64,000 nucleotides of DNA from DASQUK01 sp963756425 (GCA_963756425.1 CAVWNW010000008.1:367303-431302); one strand, 5' to 3'. Counted from the stretch's first letter, positions 10,802 to 20,270 are shown. Notes: a model not told the origin generated them from the sequence alone. Program-made: numbers and translations.

Positions 10802-12319
10802 ATGGATCGCCTGAGTCCCCTGGACGCGTCGTTCCTCCATATCGAGGACGACGTGAATCACATGCACATCGGTTCCGTCGGGATCTTCGAGGGGCCGCCT
10901 CCCACCTACGAGGAGCTGACGAGCACCGTGGCCGGCCGGCTGTCGCTGGTGCCGCGCTACCGCCAGAAGGTGGCGATGGTCCCGCTGTCGCTGGGCCGCC
11001 CGGTGTGGGTGGACGACCCGCACTTCAACATCGAGTACCACCTGCGGCACACGGCGCTCCCGGAGCCTGGTGGCGAGGCCGAGTTGCGACGCCTCGTCGG
11101 CCGGGTGATGTCGCAGCGGCTCGACCGCAGCAAGCCGCTGTGGGAGATCTGGATGGCCGAGGGGCTGGAGGACCGCCGCTGGGCGATGGTGTCGAAGGTC
11201 CACCACTGCCTCGTGGACGGCGTGTCGGGAGCTGAGCTGCTGGCAGTGTTGCTCGACCTCTCGCCCGAGGTGCCCGAGCCGGTCGCCGACGAATGGCGGC
11301 CGAGGCCCGAGCCCAGCCCCGTCCGGCTGGCCAGGGACGCGGTCGTCGACCTGCTCACGAGCCCCTATGAGCAGGTGCGGGCGGCGGGGTCGGTCGTCCG
11401 CCGCCCGAGGCACACCCTCGAGGCGCTGGGCGAACTGGCCACGGGATCGGTGGCGCTGTCCCGGATCGTCAGGCCGACGCCGCCGAGCAGCCTCAACGGG
11501 CCCATCGGACCTCATCGCCGCTATGCCTGGACGGCCGCCGACCTCGCTGACGTCAAGCGGATCAGGGCCGCCCACGGGGGGACCGTCAACGACGTAGTCC
11601 TGGCGCTGATCACCCGCGGGTTCCGCGACCTGTTGCGCTCACGGGGCGAGTCGACCGACGGCCGCGTGATCCGAACCCTGGTGCCGGTCTCGGTGCGCGC
11701 GCGCTCCGCCGCGGGCCCGGCCCACGGCGACGGCACCATGGAGAATCGGGTCTCGGCGATGTTCGCCGAACTGCCGGTCGGCGTTGACGACCCCGTCGCG
11801 CGGCTGGCCGCCATCAGCACCCAGCTCGACGACCTCAAGCAGTCCAAACAGGCCGTGGCCGGGGAGGCGCTCACCTCGTTGACGGGCTTCGCACCGCCGA
11901 TGCTGCTGACGCTCGGCACCCGCGTCGCCACCCGCGCCGCCCGCCGCATGGGCCAGCTCGACACCGTCACCACCAACGTGCCCGGCCCGCAGTTCCCCCT
12001 GTACCTGTGCGGGCGGCGGATGCTGCGCGCCTGCCCGTACGTGCCACTCGCCGCACCGCTGCGCGTGGGCGTGGCGATCTTCTCCTACGACGGCGAGCTC
12101 GTCTTCGGCGTGACCGGCGACTACGACTGCGTCCCGGACATCCACGTTCTCGTCACCGGCATCTCCAACGGCCTGACCGAGCTGCTGCCGACGAACGGGC
12201 ACCGCACCGACGGCACACGGCGGAAGAGCGCGAAGCGTCCGGGCCGTCCGGCGACGCAGGCCGGCGGCCGCAGGCGCAGGCCGACTGCCACCGGAGGGAG
12301 CGCCGACCGCCGCCCTTAG
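10802..12319 (+). CDS. Wax ester synthase/diacylglycerol acyltransferase (WS/DGAT)
   Basis: The 505-residue bifunctional acyltransferase has the catalytic HHxxxDG motif as HHCLVDG (134-140), the PLW segment before it (112-114) and the NDVVLAL motif near 265. It esterifies acyl-CoA with diacylglycerol or long-chain alcohols to make storage neutral lipid, usually at the inner membrane or lipid body. A basic C-terminal tail of roughly 40 residues (RRKSAKRPGRP onward) goes beyond the usual domain and may bind lipid droplets or DNA. GAGGAGG precedes the start. Its stop overlaps the stop of the convergent hydrolase by 4 bp. Confidence 0.95.
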   Translation: MDRLSPLDASFLHIEDDVNHMHIGSVGIFEGPPPTYEELTSTVAGRLSLVPRYRQKVAMVPLSLGRPVWVDDPHFNIEYHLRHTALPEPGGEAELRRLVGRVMSQRLDRSKPLWEIWMAEGLEDRRWAMVSKVHHCLVDGVSGAELLAVLLDLSPEVPEPVADEWRPRPEPSPVRLARDAVVDLLTSPYEQVRAAGSVVRRPRHTLEALGELATGSVALSRIVRPTPPSSLNGPIGPHRRYAWTAADLADVKRIRAAHGGTVNDVVLALITRGFRDLLRSRGESTDGRVIRTLVPVSVRARSAAGPAHGDGTMENRVSAMFAELPVGVDDPVARLAAISTQLDDLKQSKQAVAGEALTSLTGFAPPMLLTLGTRVATRAARRMGQLDTVTTNVPGPQFPLYLCGRRMLRACPYVPLAAPLRVGVAIFSYDGELVFGVTGDYDCVPDIHVLVTGISNGLTELLPTNGHRTDGTRRKSAKRPGRPATQAGGRRRRPTATGGSADRRP

Positions 12320-13131
12320 GCCGCACCCGCCCGGCGGGCGGTGGCGCGCCACCACGTCGGCTGCGGGTACAGCGCGGCAACGGCCCGTGGCGGGCGGAAC
12401 CGGCGGAACGATCCCTCGGGCAGCGCCAGCCGATCGGCGACCGCCAGGATGACAGCGGGGTTGTGGCCGAGTCCGCAGTGGCTGCCCCTCACCTCGATGT
12501 TCTCGCTGTCCGGATGTTCCGCCTCGATGCACAGGTGCCAGCGGGCGACGCCATCGCTTCGGGTGTAGATGGCGGTCGACGGCACCGGGAGCGGCCGCTC
12601 CTCGAGCGAGGCCGGGTGGGGCACGCCGGGACCGGGGTTGAGCCAGTCGAACAGTCGGGAGGCGTTGCTGCCGTCGCCGTGCCGCATACGGAACGGGCTG
12701 CCGAGCGTGATCACCCGCCGAACGGCCTGCGGGCGCCAGCGCGCCAGGGCCCGGGCATAGATGCCACCGAGGCTCCAACCCACCACGCTGACCGAGCGCC
12801 CGCTGTCGCGGTGGAGGGACTCGAGCCGATTCGCGAGCCCGTCCACGGTGGAGGCGCGCGGGCCGAGGTTCCTCCCCAGGCCCCAACGGTGGACCTCGTA
12901 GCCGCGCGAGCGCAGGACCGAGCGCAGCGCGACGGTCGACCAGTCGTCCGCCATGAAGCCGGGGAGGACGAGCACCGGATGCCCATCGCCCACCGGCATC
13001 AAGCGGAACAGTGGGAGCGACACGCCGAAGCCCACCAGCTCGGCCACGGCCCGCTGTTCCAGCGCGCCCAGCAGCAGCGACGGCGGCCGGACCGCCCGCC
13101 CGGTCGTTCGTGGGTCGTATGTGTCGGTCAT
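12316..13131 (-). CDS. Alpha/beta hydrolase, lipase/esterase-like
   Basis: A 271-residue alpha/beta hydrolase with the nucleophile elbow GWSLGG (about 126-131), an oxyanion/strand segment HPVLVLPGF (about 49-57), and late candidate Asp and His (RGSHCGLGHNP near 230). It resembles actinobacterial esterases and lipases of unassigned substrate. The start is set at ATG 13131, where similarity to the fold begins shortly after; upstream codons are low-complexity. It is convergent with the WS/DGAT gene, with overlapping stops, and could turn over neutral lipids (inference). Confidence 0.85.
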   Translation of the reverse strand: MTDTYDPRTTGRAVRPPSLLLGALEQRAVAELVGFGVSLPLFRLMPVGDGHPVLVLPGFMADDWSTVALRSVLRSRGYEVHRWGLGRNLGPRASTVDGLANRLESLHRDSGRSVSVVGWSLGGIYARALARWRPQAVRRVITLGSPFRMRHGDGSNASRLFDWLNPGPGVPHPASLEERPLPVPSTAIYTRSDGVARWHLCIEAEHPDSENIEVRGSHCGLGHNPAVILAVADRLALPEGSFRRFRPPRAVAALYPQPTWWRATARRAGAA

Positions 13132-13228
13132 CGGGGGTCCGCCCTGATGCGGGGTGCCATCGACGATACCCGTCTCGCCGGACCGGCCCCCGGATGGCCG
13201 CGGCGGGCGGTCGGCGTGGATCTGGTGC

Positions 13229-14320
13229 TCAGGCCTTGTGCCGGGCCCGGGTCCGCACGAGGCGCACGCGGTAGTTGATGCCCCGGTCGGACGACCACGG
13301 CGAGTACGGGGCCATGACCAAGCCCGACAGCGGCAGCAGGACGGTGTCGTAGTTGACACGCCAGCCGGCGAAGTCGCGCCACGCCTGGTCCCGATCGCCC
13401 CGGAGGGGCACCCCGATGTCGGCGAGCTGGGCCAGGACCTGGTCGAACTCATCCCGGGTGACCGAGATGGGATCGGTAGGGGCTGGGTCGGGATCAAAGG
13501 CGATGCCATACGGCTCGGCGATGCGGCGAAGCGCCAGGTACCCGGCCCGCACGCACAGCTGGGCCTGCCAGGACGGCGGCAGGTCGATCGCCGCGACCCT
13601 TAGGGAGGCGCTGTCGAGCACGGCACCTGCGGCAGTGATCCACGAGCGCCCCGGGTGCGGGCTGCGAAAGAACGGCAGCGACAGGTACGAGGTGTGCGAC
13701 TCCTCGACCTCCGTGAACCAGCGCTCCCACTCCAGCCACAGGTCGTCCAACTCCTCGATCCAACCGATCCGCTGGGCCCGTTCGAAGAGGGCGACGGGGG
13801 TGGGCGGCGTTCCCGCTCGCACGTCGAGCTGAGAGACCAGGACCTCGCGCCGTGAGAACACCTGATAGATCGTCGGTAGGAAGCTGATGAGCAGCGCCAC
13901 CAGACCCAAGCCCAGGGCGGCCTCGACGAACATGGCGGCGACCACGGGCGCGTGATGATCGACGGCGAAGCCGAGCGTCAGCAGCGACGAGCCCGACTCC
14001 TCGAAGGCTTCGTGGGGCCAGTCGAGGCCCAGCGCCCAGTAGATCGGCATGAAGCCCACCAGGACTGCGGCCACCCACACCAGGGGCTGCGTCAGCAATG
14101 CGAACGGCGCGAACCGCGACATGATGCGGTCCGCCGCTTCCCACGTGGGGGCGCGGCGGACCCGCATGTCGAATGGCTTGCGGAGGGACACGAAGACCCA
14201 CCGGGCCAGCAGGGCCGGCTCGGCCCGGGGGACCACCACCGACTTGACCGCCGAGGCCAGCGTGGCCAGGACGACCGTCGCCCCGGCGACAAAGGCCAGA
14301 ACCCGGGCGACCGCCACCAT
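13229..14320 (-). CDS. Two-TM ion-channel-like membrane protein
   Basis: The 363-residue protein has an N-terminal membrane segment (residues 5-25), a second near 70-97, then a pore-helix-like stretch SSLLTLGFA (about 110-118), and a transmembrane helix at 125-150 ending LPTIYQVFSRRE. This layout is that of actinobacterial potassium-channel-family proteins, but the selectivity-filter-like segment reads TLGFA rather than TxGYG. The remaining 200 residues are soluble and alpha-rich. Ion conduction is inferred only from topology. Confidence 0.65.
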   Translation of the reverse strand: MVAVARVLAFVAGATVVLATLASAVKSVVVPRAEPALLARWVFVSLRKPFDMRVRRAPTWEAADRIMSRFAPFALLTQPLVWVAAVLVGFMPIYWALGLDWPHEAFEESGSSLLTLGFAVDHHAPVVAAMFVEAALGLGLVALLISFLPTIYQVFSRREVLVSQLDVRAGTPPTPVALFERAQRIGWIEELDDLWLEWERWFTEVEESHTSYLSLPFFRSPHPGRSWITAAGAVLDSASLRVAAIDLPPSWQAQLCVRAGYLALRRIAEPYGIAFDPDPAPTDPISVTRDEFDQVLAQLADIGVPLRGDRDQAWRDFAGWRVNYDTVLLPLSGLVMAPYSPWSSDRGINYRVRLVRTRARHKA

Positions 14321-14473
14321 CGCGGCCGGAGCCTACCGGCGGCCGGCGTCGGCGCTAGCTGGCGCGCACCGACGCCACCGGGATGGAACCCGGCGGCGTC
14401 GGCCAGTGCATCGGGGCGCTCCCCGACCGGGACCTGGCCGGCCGGGGAGACGCCTCGAGACTCGGAAGCTCGG

Positions 14474-15061
14474 CTACGCCCGCCTGGGCGCCCGCAGCTG
14501 GTACAGGACGCCGATGAAGAAGCCCCAGATCACGTGCCACAGGAGCACGGCCGCCGGCAACTTCCAGCCGTCCGGCCCGTAGAACGTGAAGAGGCCGAAG
14601 CCCTGCTTGGGCACGTAGGCGTAGGGCACCAGCACCCCCAAGCTGATGACCGTCAGCACGACGCTGTACAGGATGCCCTTGAGGATGTTCCCGCCGTGCG
14701 TGTTGCGGAAGGGCAGCACGTGCAGGGCCAGCGCGGCGTAGAGGATCGTGAAGACGACCCCGTTCACGAAGTGGATCGACTGGCCCACGAAGTACGAGGC
14801 GGGCGTGCCGAACTCCTCCACCGGCGCGCCGAGGACGCCGTTGAAGAGCGGCCACGGGACGGTCGGGAGCCCGATCGCCGGGAAGACGTAGCCGAAATAG
14901 GTCGCGATCGCCGTGGCGATTACGCCGACGAGTGCGGCCGCGCCCACGCGGTGAAGGTTCACCCAGTCGTACCACCAGGCGGAGGCTTCGGCGATCCCTA
15001 CCCGCGCCGGCTCGGCGACCGATTGCTCGCTCTGAGTGGTCGTATATGTCGGAGCTGCCAT
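14474..15061 (-). CDS. Integral membrane protein, about four TM segments, unknown function
   Basis: The 195-residue protein has a polar N-terminus of 35 residues, then hydrophobic segments near 37-62, 88-112, 125-150 and 165-188. I recognise no family; similar small hypothetical membrane proteins are common in actinobacteria. It stands alone between the channel-like gene and the citryl-CoA-lyase-like gene. The 150 bp between it and the channel-like gene hold nothing I can name. Confidence 0.65.
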   Translation of the reverse strand: MAAPTYTTTQSEQSVAEPARVGIAEASAWWYDWVNLHRVGAAALVGVIATAIATYFGYVFPAIGLPTVPWPLFNGVLGAPVEEFGTPASYFVGQSIHFVNGVVFTILYAALALHVLPFRNTHGGNILKGILYSVVLTVISLGVLVPYAYVPKQGFGLFTFYGPDGWKLPAAVLLWHVIWGFFIGVLYQLRAPRRA

Positions 15062-15149
15062 TGTGTTCCCCCTCTAGGCCCCGTTGACGTCGGCTTTGAT
15101 GTCCGACAGGCGGTCAAGCTACCACAGAGCGGTCGCGATAACGGTTGTG

Positions 15150-15938
15150 TCAGGGCCGATAATCGACGTTGCGATCGACGTTGAGATAGATGTCCATGCC
15201 GACCGGATCGGCCTGCTCTTCCGCCAGGTGGCCGAGGATCCCGGCACACCGGGCCAGCAGGGCGACGCCCCGCATGACCGACACGGGCAAGCCGAGGTCG
15301 GCGAGGACCGCGCCACAGGCACCGGCACCGTTCAGGGGCAGCGTCCTGCCCAGGATCTCGGGATGCACCCGCCCGATCGCCGCGAACAGCTGGAGGTGGT
15401 CTCCGTAGCGGTCGTGGCGCTGTGCGAGCTCGAAGAGCACCGGCACGCGCGGGTCCTCGACCTTGTGGACGGGGTGCCCGAGTCCGGGGACGAACCGGCC
15501 GGCCGCCGTCGCCGCGGCGGTGACGGCGGCGGCCAGCCGGTCCCAGCCCGCTTCGTCCTCCGGTGGCGGGGACTGCCCCGCGAGCGCGTCGGACAGGAAG
15601 CGGGCTGCGTCCTCGGTCACGCCGAGGAACCTCGACCCGCCGCCGAGCAGCCCGGCGGCCACGGCGCCCTGCAACGCCTCGGGGGCGCTGGTGTACGTCA
15701 GGCGGGCGGCGATCGCGGTGGGCGTGAACCCGTGGTCGGCGAGCGAGACGAGTACCGCCTCGAACATGGCCGACTCCGGCGGCGTGGGGCGGCGCTTGGT
15801 CAGCAGCCAGAACGCCAGCTCGCCGAAGCTGACCTGGCCGATCAGTTCGCGGGCGAGATCGTGGCCGAGCAGCGTGATCGTGTCGGCCGTGGACGTGCCG
15901 ATGCCCGTCCGGTAGGACGCGCCGTCCAGCGTGCTCAC
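15150..15938 (-). CDS. Citryl-CoA lyase / citrate-synthase-family protein
   Basis: A 262-residue citrate-synthase fold shorter than true citrate synthase. The substrate-binding segment GLGHPVHKVEDPR lies near 164-176 and GRVHPEIL follows near 205. This short form resembles citryl-CoA lyases and citramalyl-type enzymes that cleave hydroxyacyl-CoA thioesters. The GTG start at 15938 overlaps the CoA-transferase stop (GTGA), so the two are coupled. The pair implies activation of a dicarboxylic or hydroxy acid as a CoA ester and then cleavage to acetyl- or propionyl-CoA plus an oxo acid; the substrate is unknown. Confidence 0.82.
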   Translation of the reverse strand: MSTLDGASYRTGIGTSTADTITLLGHDLARELIGQVSFGELAFWLLTKRRPTPPESAMFEAVLVSLADHGFTPTAIAARLTYTSAPEALQGAVAAGLLGGGSRFLGVTEDAARFLSDALAGQSPPPEDEAGWDRLAAAVTAAATAAGRFVPGLGHPVHKVEDPRVPVLFELAQRHDRYGDHLQLFAAIGRVHPEILGRTLPLNGAGACGAVLADLGLPVSVMRGVALLARCAGILGHLAEEQADPVGMDIYLNVDRNVDYRP

Positions 15939-17122
15939 CCGGTGTCCCGACGTTCGAGGCTCGTGCGTAGCCAGGACTTGATCTCGTCGCTGTGCTCCCC
16001 GAGCTCGGGCGGCGGAAGGTCGTAGCTCAGGTCGGCGTCGCCGAACCCGATGGGGTTGCGCACGAGCGACACCGCCCGGTCCCCGGTCCCGAGCTCGACG
16101 CGGGGCGCGAGCCCGAGCGACTCGGCCAGCTCGACGCCCTCGCCGATCGTGTTGATCGGCCCGCAGGGCACGCCCGCCTTGTTCAGCGCCACGAACAGGT
16201 CGTCGGCCTTCCACTTCGCGAGCTCGGCGACGAGGACGGCGCGCAGCGGCTCGCGATTGCGGGTGCGATCGGCGTTGGTCGCGAACTGCGGATCGTCGGG
16301 CACCTCGGGGATCCCGAGCACCTCGCAGAGTGCCCGGAACTGCCGGTCGTTGCCGGCGGTGATGATCATGTCCCGGTCGGCGGTGGGCATCGTCTCGTAC
16401 GGGAACAGGCTCGGATGGGCGTTGCCCATCCTCGTCGGCACCACACCGCCGGCCGTGTAGGCCGCCGTCTGGTTGACGAGGCCCGACATCGCCGACGACA
16501 GCAGGTTCACCTCCACGTGCTGGCCGCGGCCCGTCTCGTGGCGCTGGTGAAGCGCGGCCAGGATGCCGATCAACCCGTGCAGGCCGGCCATGACGTCGAA
16601 CACCGAGATGCCGGCCCGGTATGCCGGCCCGTCGGGGTCGCCCGTCAGGCTCATCAGCCCGGAGACGGCCTGGACCATCAGGTCGTACCCCGGGAGCCAC
16701 GCCCCCTCCCCCGTTCCGAACCCGGTGATCGACAGGTAGATGAGCTTGGGGTTGCGCTCGGCGGCGGTTTCGTAGTCGAGCCCGAACTTCTGAAGGCCGC
16801 CGGGCTTGAAGTTCTCGATCGCGATGTCGGCGAGCCGCAGCAGCTCGTGGGTCAAGGCGCGGTCGTCGGGGTCCCGGAAGTCGAGAACGACGGACCGCTT
16901 GTTCCGACCGATGGACAGGTAGTAGGTCGAGACGCCGTCCTTCACCGGGGGCATCCAGGTGCGGGTGTCATCGCCGCCGGGGCCCTCCACCTTGATGACG
17001 GTGGCGCCCATGTCACCGAGGAGCATCGAGCAGTAGGGCCCGGCGAGCACCCGGGACAGGTCGGCGACGACCAGGCCCGCGAGCGGGCCGCGGGGCGGGT
17101 CCGTCGGTGCGTCTGGAGTCAT
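15935..17122 (-). CDS. CaiB/BaiF class III CoA-transferase
   Basis: The 395-residue class III CoA-transferase has GLVVADLSRVLAGPYC near the start, GATVIKVEGPGGDDTR (about 48-63) and NKRSVVLDF (about 86-94). The conserved catalytic aspartate lies further in, within a GYDLMVQAVSGLM context. It moves CoA between carboxylic acids. The ATG at 17122 is 78 bp from the divergent IclR regulator, and the gene is coupled to the citryl-CoA-lyase-like gene. The three form a self-contained regulated acid-activation module. Confidence 0.92.
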   Translation of the reverse strand: MTPDAPTDPPRGPLAGLVVADLSRVLAGPYCSMLLGDMGATVIKVEGPGGDDTRTWMPPVKDGVSTYYLSIGRNKRSVVLDFRDPDDRALTHELLRLADIAIENFKPGGLQKFGLDYETAAERNPKLIYLSITGFGTGEGAWLPGYDLMVQAVSGLMSLTGDPDGPAYRAGISVFDVMAGLHGLIGILAALHQRHETGRGQHVEVNLLSSAMSGLVNQTAAYTAGGVVPTRMGNAHPSLFPYETMPTADRDMIITAGNDRQFRALCEVLGIPEVPDDPQFATNADRTRNREPLRAVLVAELAKWKADDLFVALNKAGVPCGPINTIGEGVELAESLGLAPRVELGTGDRAVSLVRNPIGFGDADLSYDLPPPELGEHSDEIKSWLRTSLERRDTG

Positions 17123-17200
17123 GGCGCTCGACCTTCCTTCATCGTCGATCGACGGTTCGCGGTGCTTGGTGCGGTCTCGCCACCGTGGGAGGATGCGCCC

Positions 17201-18007
17201 ATGCCGGGCGCGTCGAACTCCGACTTCGTCGAAGCGCTCGCCCGTGGGCTGGCCATCATCACGGCGTTCAGCCCGACCGCCACGACCCTGTCGGTGACGG
17301 ACGCCGCCGACCGGACGTCGTTGCCGCGACCGACGGCCCGGCGCCTGCTGATGACGCTCGAGCAGCTGGGGTACGTGCGGTCCAACGACGGCCTGTACAC
17401 GCTCACGACGAAGGTGCTCGAGCTGGGGACGGGGTACATCGCCGCCCTCGGCATCTGGGAGCTGGCTCGGCCGCACCTGGAGGCGCTGGTGGCGCAGACC
17501 GGGGAATCGAGCTCGATGTCACAGCTCGACGGCAGCGACATCGTGTACGTGGCGCGTGTGGCGGTCCCGAAGATCATCGCCCTGTCCGTCCACATCGGCA
17601 CCCGCTTCCCGGCCGTCGCGACGTCGATGGGCCACGTGCTGCTGGCCGACCTGCCCCGGTCCGAGCTGCTCCGGGTGCTCAGGACGCCCTCCCAGTCGGG
17701 CATCATCCCCCGCATCCGGCCGTCGCGCCGCGACCTGGAGCGCGAGCTCGCCACCGTCCGGGCTCGGGGCTGGGCGCTGTCCGACCAGCGGCTGTCGCTC
17801 GGCATCCGGTCGATCGCCGCGCCTGTCCGCGACGCGTCCGGCGCGACAGCGGCGGCGGTGAACGTCACCGTGCACGCCGCCGAGACGTCGGTCAACGAGC
17901 TGAGGCGCCGGCACCTGCCGTTGCTGTTGTCGACTGCCGGGGCCATCACGCAGGAATTCAGGAACCTCGCCCGCCTACCGGTGCCCGACCCCCTCGGCCC
18001 GACGTAG
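17201..18007 (+). CDS. IclR family transcriptional regulator
   Basis: A 268-residue IclR/PcaR-type regulator with a winged HTH (LSVTDAADRTSLPRPTARRLL, residues about 30-50) and a C-terminal effector domain. It has the segment SLGIRSIAAPVRD, where the related PcaR/PobR members carry the same signature. Protocatechuate-type regulators of this branch control aromatic or dicarboxylate pathways. It is divergent from the CoA-transferase operon across 78 bp and most likely controls it. GGAGGATG upstream of ATG 17201 supports the start. Confidence 0.9.
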   Translation: MPGASNSDFVEALARGLAIITAFSPTATTLSVTDAADRTSLPRPTARRLLMTLEQLGYVRSNDGLYTLTTKVLELGTGYIAALGIWELARPHLEALVAQTGESSSMSQLDGSDIVYVARVAVPKIIALSVHIGTRFPAVATSMGHVLLADLPRSELLRVLRTPSQSGIIPRIRPSRRDLERELATVRARGWALSDQRLSLGIRSIAAPVRDASGATAAAVNVTVHAAETSVNELRRRHLPLLLSTAGAITQEFRNLARLPVPDPLGPT

Positions 18008-18059
18008 CGGCGACGCCGACTCGCCCCCTCGGCGGCCTCGGGTCGGCGCCGGGGCGGCA

Positions 18060-18593
18060 CTACCGGTAGACGTTGTTGCTGGTGTGGTCGCCGCCGAGCC
18101 AGCGCTTCAGCGTCTCGTGGGCATCCGCACGGCGGTCGGCCGCGATCTGGTCGACGCTGGGCACGTCCACGGTGAACTCGAGGAGCAGGCCGTTCGGGTC
18201 CTCGGTGTACAGCGATCGGCAGTAGCCGTGCTCGAGGACATAGGTGCCGTCCGGCTTCCATCCCGCTGCGGTCAGGCGGTCGTGAATCTGCTGCTGCACG
18301 TCGGCCGTCACCCTCAACGCGATGTGCCGGAAGGGCGAGGGCGTCAGCGCCGGATCGAAGAGGTCCTGGTCGTCCTTGTTGGCGAACTGGAAGAACGCGA
18401 GCGCGCTCCCGTCGCCGAGACCGAAGAACGTGTGGCAGTACACCCGCTCGGCGCCGAACAGCTCGTCGGCTTCGGACCACGTGGCGACGAGCGGAAGCCC
18501 GATCAGGTCCTCGTAGAAGGCTCGCGTCGCCTCCTGGTCCTTCGTGACGTAGGCGTTGTGGTGCAATCTGCTCGGAAGATCCTGTGTGGTCAC
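18060..18593 (-). CDS. VOC (glyoxalase/extradiol dioxygenase-like) protein
   Basis: A 177-residue vicinal-oxygen-chelate protein: LHHNAYVTKDQEATRAFYED near the start, FRHIALRV near 92-99, and GLLLEFTVD near 145. The His and Glu at these places match the usual metal ligands of the fold. I use the GTG at 18593 because GGGAGGGG lies just before it; a GTG at 18620 would add nine residues. The substrate is unknown. It is convergent with the IclR gene, with an imperfect GC hairpin between them. Confidence 0.78.
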   Translation of the reverse strand: MTTQDLPSRLHHNAYVTKDQEATRAFYEDLIGLPLVATWSEADELFGAERVYCHTFFGLGDGSALAFFQFANKDDQDLFDPALTPSPFRHIALRVTADVQQQIHDRLTAAGWKPDGTYVLEHGYCRSLYTEDPNGLLLEFTVDVPSVDQIAADRRADAHETLKRWLGGDHTSNNVYR

Positions 18594-18742
18594 GACCCCT
18601 CCCTTCGATGGGAACGCCACGCTCGATGCCCACTACACGGACACCTTACCGCATACCGGTCACCCCGACCTGGTCGGGTACCGTGGGCCGACGGTAGCCG
18701 GGGCGAGGTGGCCCGCACCACGGCCCGGCAGGGAGGACCTCG

Positions 18743-19900
18743 ATGAGCATCGGTGCAGGACGCATCCTGACGACCCATACCGGGAGCCTGCCCCGGCCCG
18801 ACGACCTGATCCAGATCATGTGGGCCAAGGGCGACGGCATCCCCGTCGACGCCGTTGCGCTGTCCGATCGCATTGCGGCCGCCGTACAGCAGATCGTCGA
18901 CCGCCAGGCCGAGGCCGGCGTGAGCATCGTCAACGACGGCGAGATGTCCAAGCCGAGCTATGCCACGTACGTCAAGGACCGGCTCCACGGCTTCGGGGGC
19001 GAGTCGGTGCAGGACTACTTCTTCGCCGACCTCGTCGACTACCCGCGCAGCGCCGAGATGGTCTCCGCCAACCCCGGGCGGCGCAACCGCACCGCGCCGG
19101 CGTGCAACGGCCCGGTCTCGGTCAAGGACCGCGAGGCCATCAGCCAGGACATGGCCAACCTCAACAAAGCGGTCGCCGGCACCGCCGGCACCGCCGTCGA
19201 CGGCACCTTCTCGAGCGCTGCGTCGCCCGGCGTCGTGTCGCTGTTCTTCGCCAACGAGTTCTACGCCACCGACGAGGAATACCTCTTCGCCATCGCCGAG
19301 GCGATGCGCTACGAGTACGAGGCCATCGTCGCCGCCGGGGCCGCGGTCCAGGTCGACTGCCCGGACCTGGCGATGGGGCGCCATTCCGCGTACGCCGACA
19401 TGGACCTCGGGCAGTTCCGTCGCCGGGTCGCCCTGAACATCGAGGCGCTCAACCACGCGTTGCGCGACATTCCGGCCGACCGGCTCCGGATGCACGTCTG
19501 TTGGGGGAACTACCCGGGCCCCCATCATCGTGACGTCGACCTGGCCGACATCATCGACCTGATCTGGACCGCCAAGCCGCGGGCCGTGCTGTTCGAGGCC
19601 GCCAACCCGCGCCACGCCCATGAGTGGACGCTTTTCGAAGACACGAAGGTGCCGGACGACAAGATCCTGTGCCCCGGAGTGATCGAACCCCAGTCCAACT
19701 ACATAGAGCACCCCGAGCTCGTCGCGCAGCGGATCGAGCGCTACGCCCGGCTGGTCGGCCGCGACCGCCTGATGGCAGGCGTCGACTGCGGGTTCAGCGT
19801 CCACGTCGGCACGCAGGGAATCGATCCCGACGTCACCTGGGGCAAGCTGCGTGCGTTGGCCGACGGCGCCGCGATCGCGTCCGGCCGGCTGTGGTGCTGA
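18743..19900 (+). CDS. MetE-like cobalamin-independent methyltransferase
   Basis: The 385-residue protein matches the C-terminal catalytic barrel of cobalamin-independent methionine synthase: TTHTGSLPRP at 10-19, VNDGEMSKPSY near 67, CWGNYPGPHH near 253, and VDCGFS near 352. The last two carry the zinc-ligand His and Cys positions. The family includes methionine synthase, epoxyalkane:coenzyme M transferase and enzymes acting on other thiols. The missing N-terminal half means it is not classical MetE, so the thiol acceptor is uncertain. GGGAGG precedes ATG 18743. Confidence 0.88.
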   Translation: MSIGAGRILTTHTGSLPRPDDLIQIMWAKGDGIPVDAVALSDRIAAAVQQIVDRQAEAGVSIVNDGEMSKPSYATYVKDRLHGFGGESVQDYFFADLVDYPRSAEMVSANPGRRNRTAPACNGPVSVKDREAISQDMANLNKAVAGTAGTAVDGTFSSAASPGVVSLFFANEFYATDEEYLFAIAEAMRYEYEAIVAAGAAVQVDCPDLAMGRHSAYADMDLGQFRRRVALNIEALNHALRDIPADRLRMHVCWGNYPGPHHRDVDLADIIDLIWTAKPRAVLFEAANPRHAHEWTLFEDTKVPDDKILCPGVIEPQSNYIEHPELVAQRIERYARLVGRDRLMAGVDCGFSVHVGTQGIDPDVTWGKLRALADGAAIASGRLWC

Positions 19901-19937
19901 CACCAGGACGGGGCTCGGCCTGCGATCATCGGTGGGC

Positions 19938-20270
19938 ATGAGCGAGCGCATCGATTATGTGGAGCTGCCTGCCGGCGATCTGGCCGCGGCCAAGTCCTTC
20001 TACGCCGCCGCCTTTGGCTGGGGGTTCACCGACTATGGACCGACGTACGCCGGGTTCGAAGGCGCGGGGCTCGACGGCGGTCTCGCAGGCGACGCCGCGA
20101 GCACGGCGGTGCCGCTGGTGATCCTGAAGGCCGACGACCTCGAAGGCGCCCTGGCGCGCGTCGAGGCGGCAGGCGGCACGATCACCGCACCGATTTTCGA
20201 GTTCCCCGGCGGCCGGCGATTCCACTTCCGCGACCCGGCAGGGAACGAACTGGGCGTCTGGGGCGCCTGA
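19938..20270 (+). CDS. VOC family protein, single domain
   Basis: The 110-residue glyoxalase-fold protein starts RIDYVELPAGDLAAAKSFYA and ends RFHFRDPAGNELGVW, the standard betaalphabetabetabeta motifs. Proteins of this kind (bleomycin-resistance/YdcJ-like) act as dimers, binding or isomerising small molecules. It begins 37 bp after the MetE-like gene, so cotranscription is likely. No specific ligand can be named. Confidence 0.85.
   Translation: MSERIDYVELPAGDLAAAKSFYAAAFGWGFTDYGPTYAGFEGAGLDGGLAGDAASTAVPLVILKADDLEGALARVEAAGGTITAPIFEFPGGRRFHFRDPAGNELGVWGA

Noticed and set aside
15150..15938. Ordinary citrate synthase
   Set aside because: At 262 residues it is far shorter than citrate synthase and is coupled to a CoA-transferase, so a lyase-type role is more likely.
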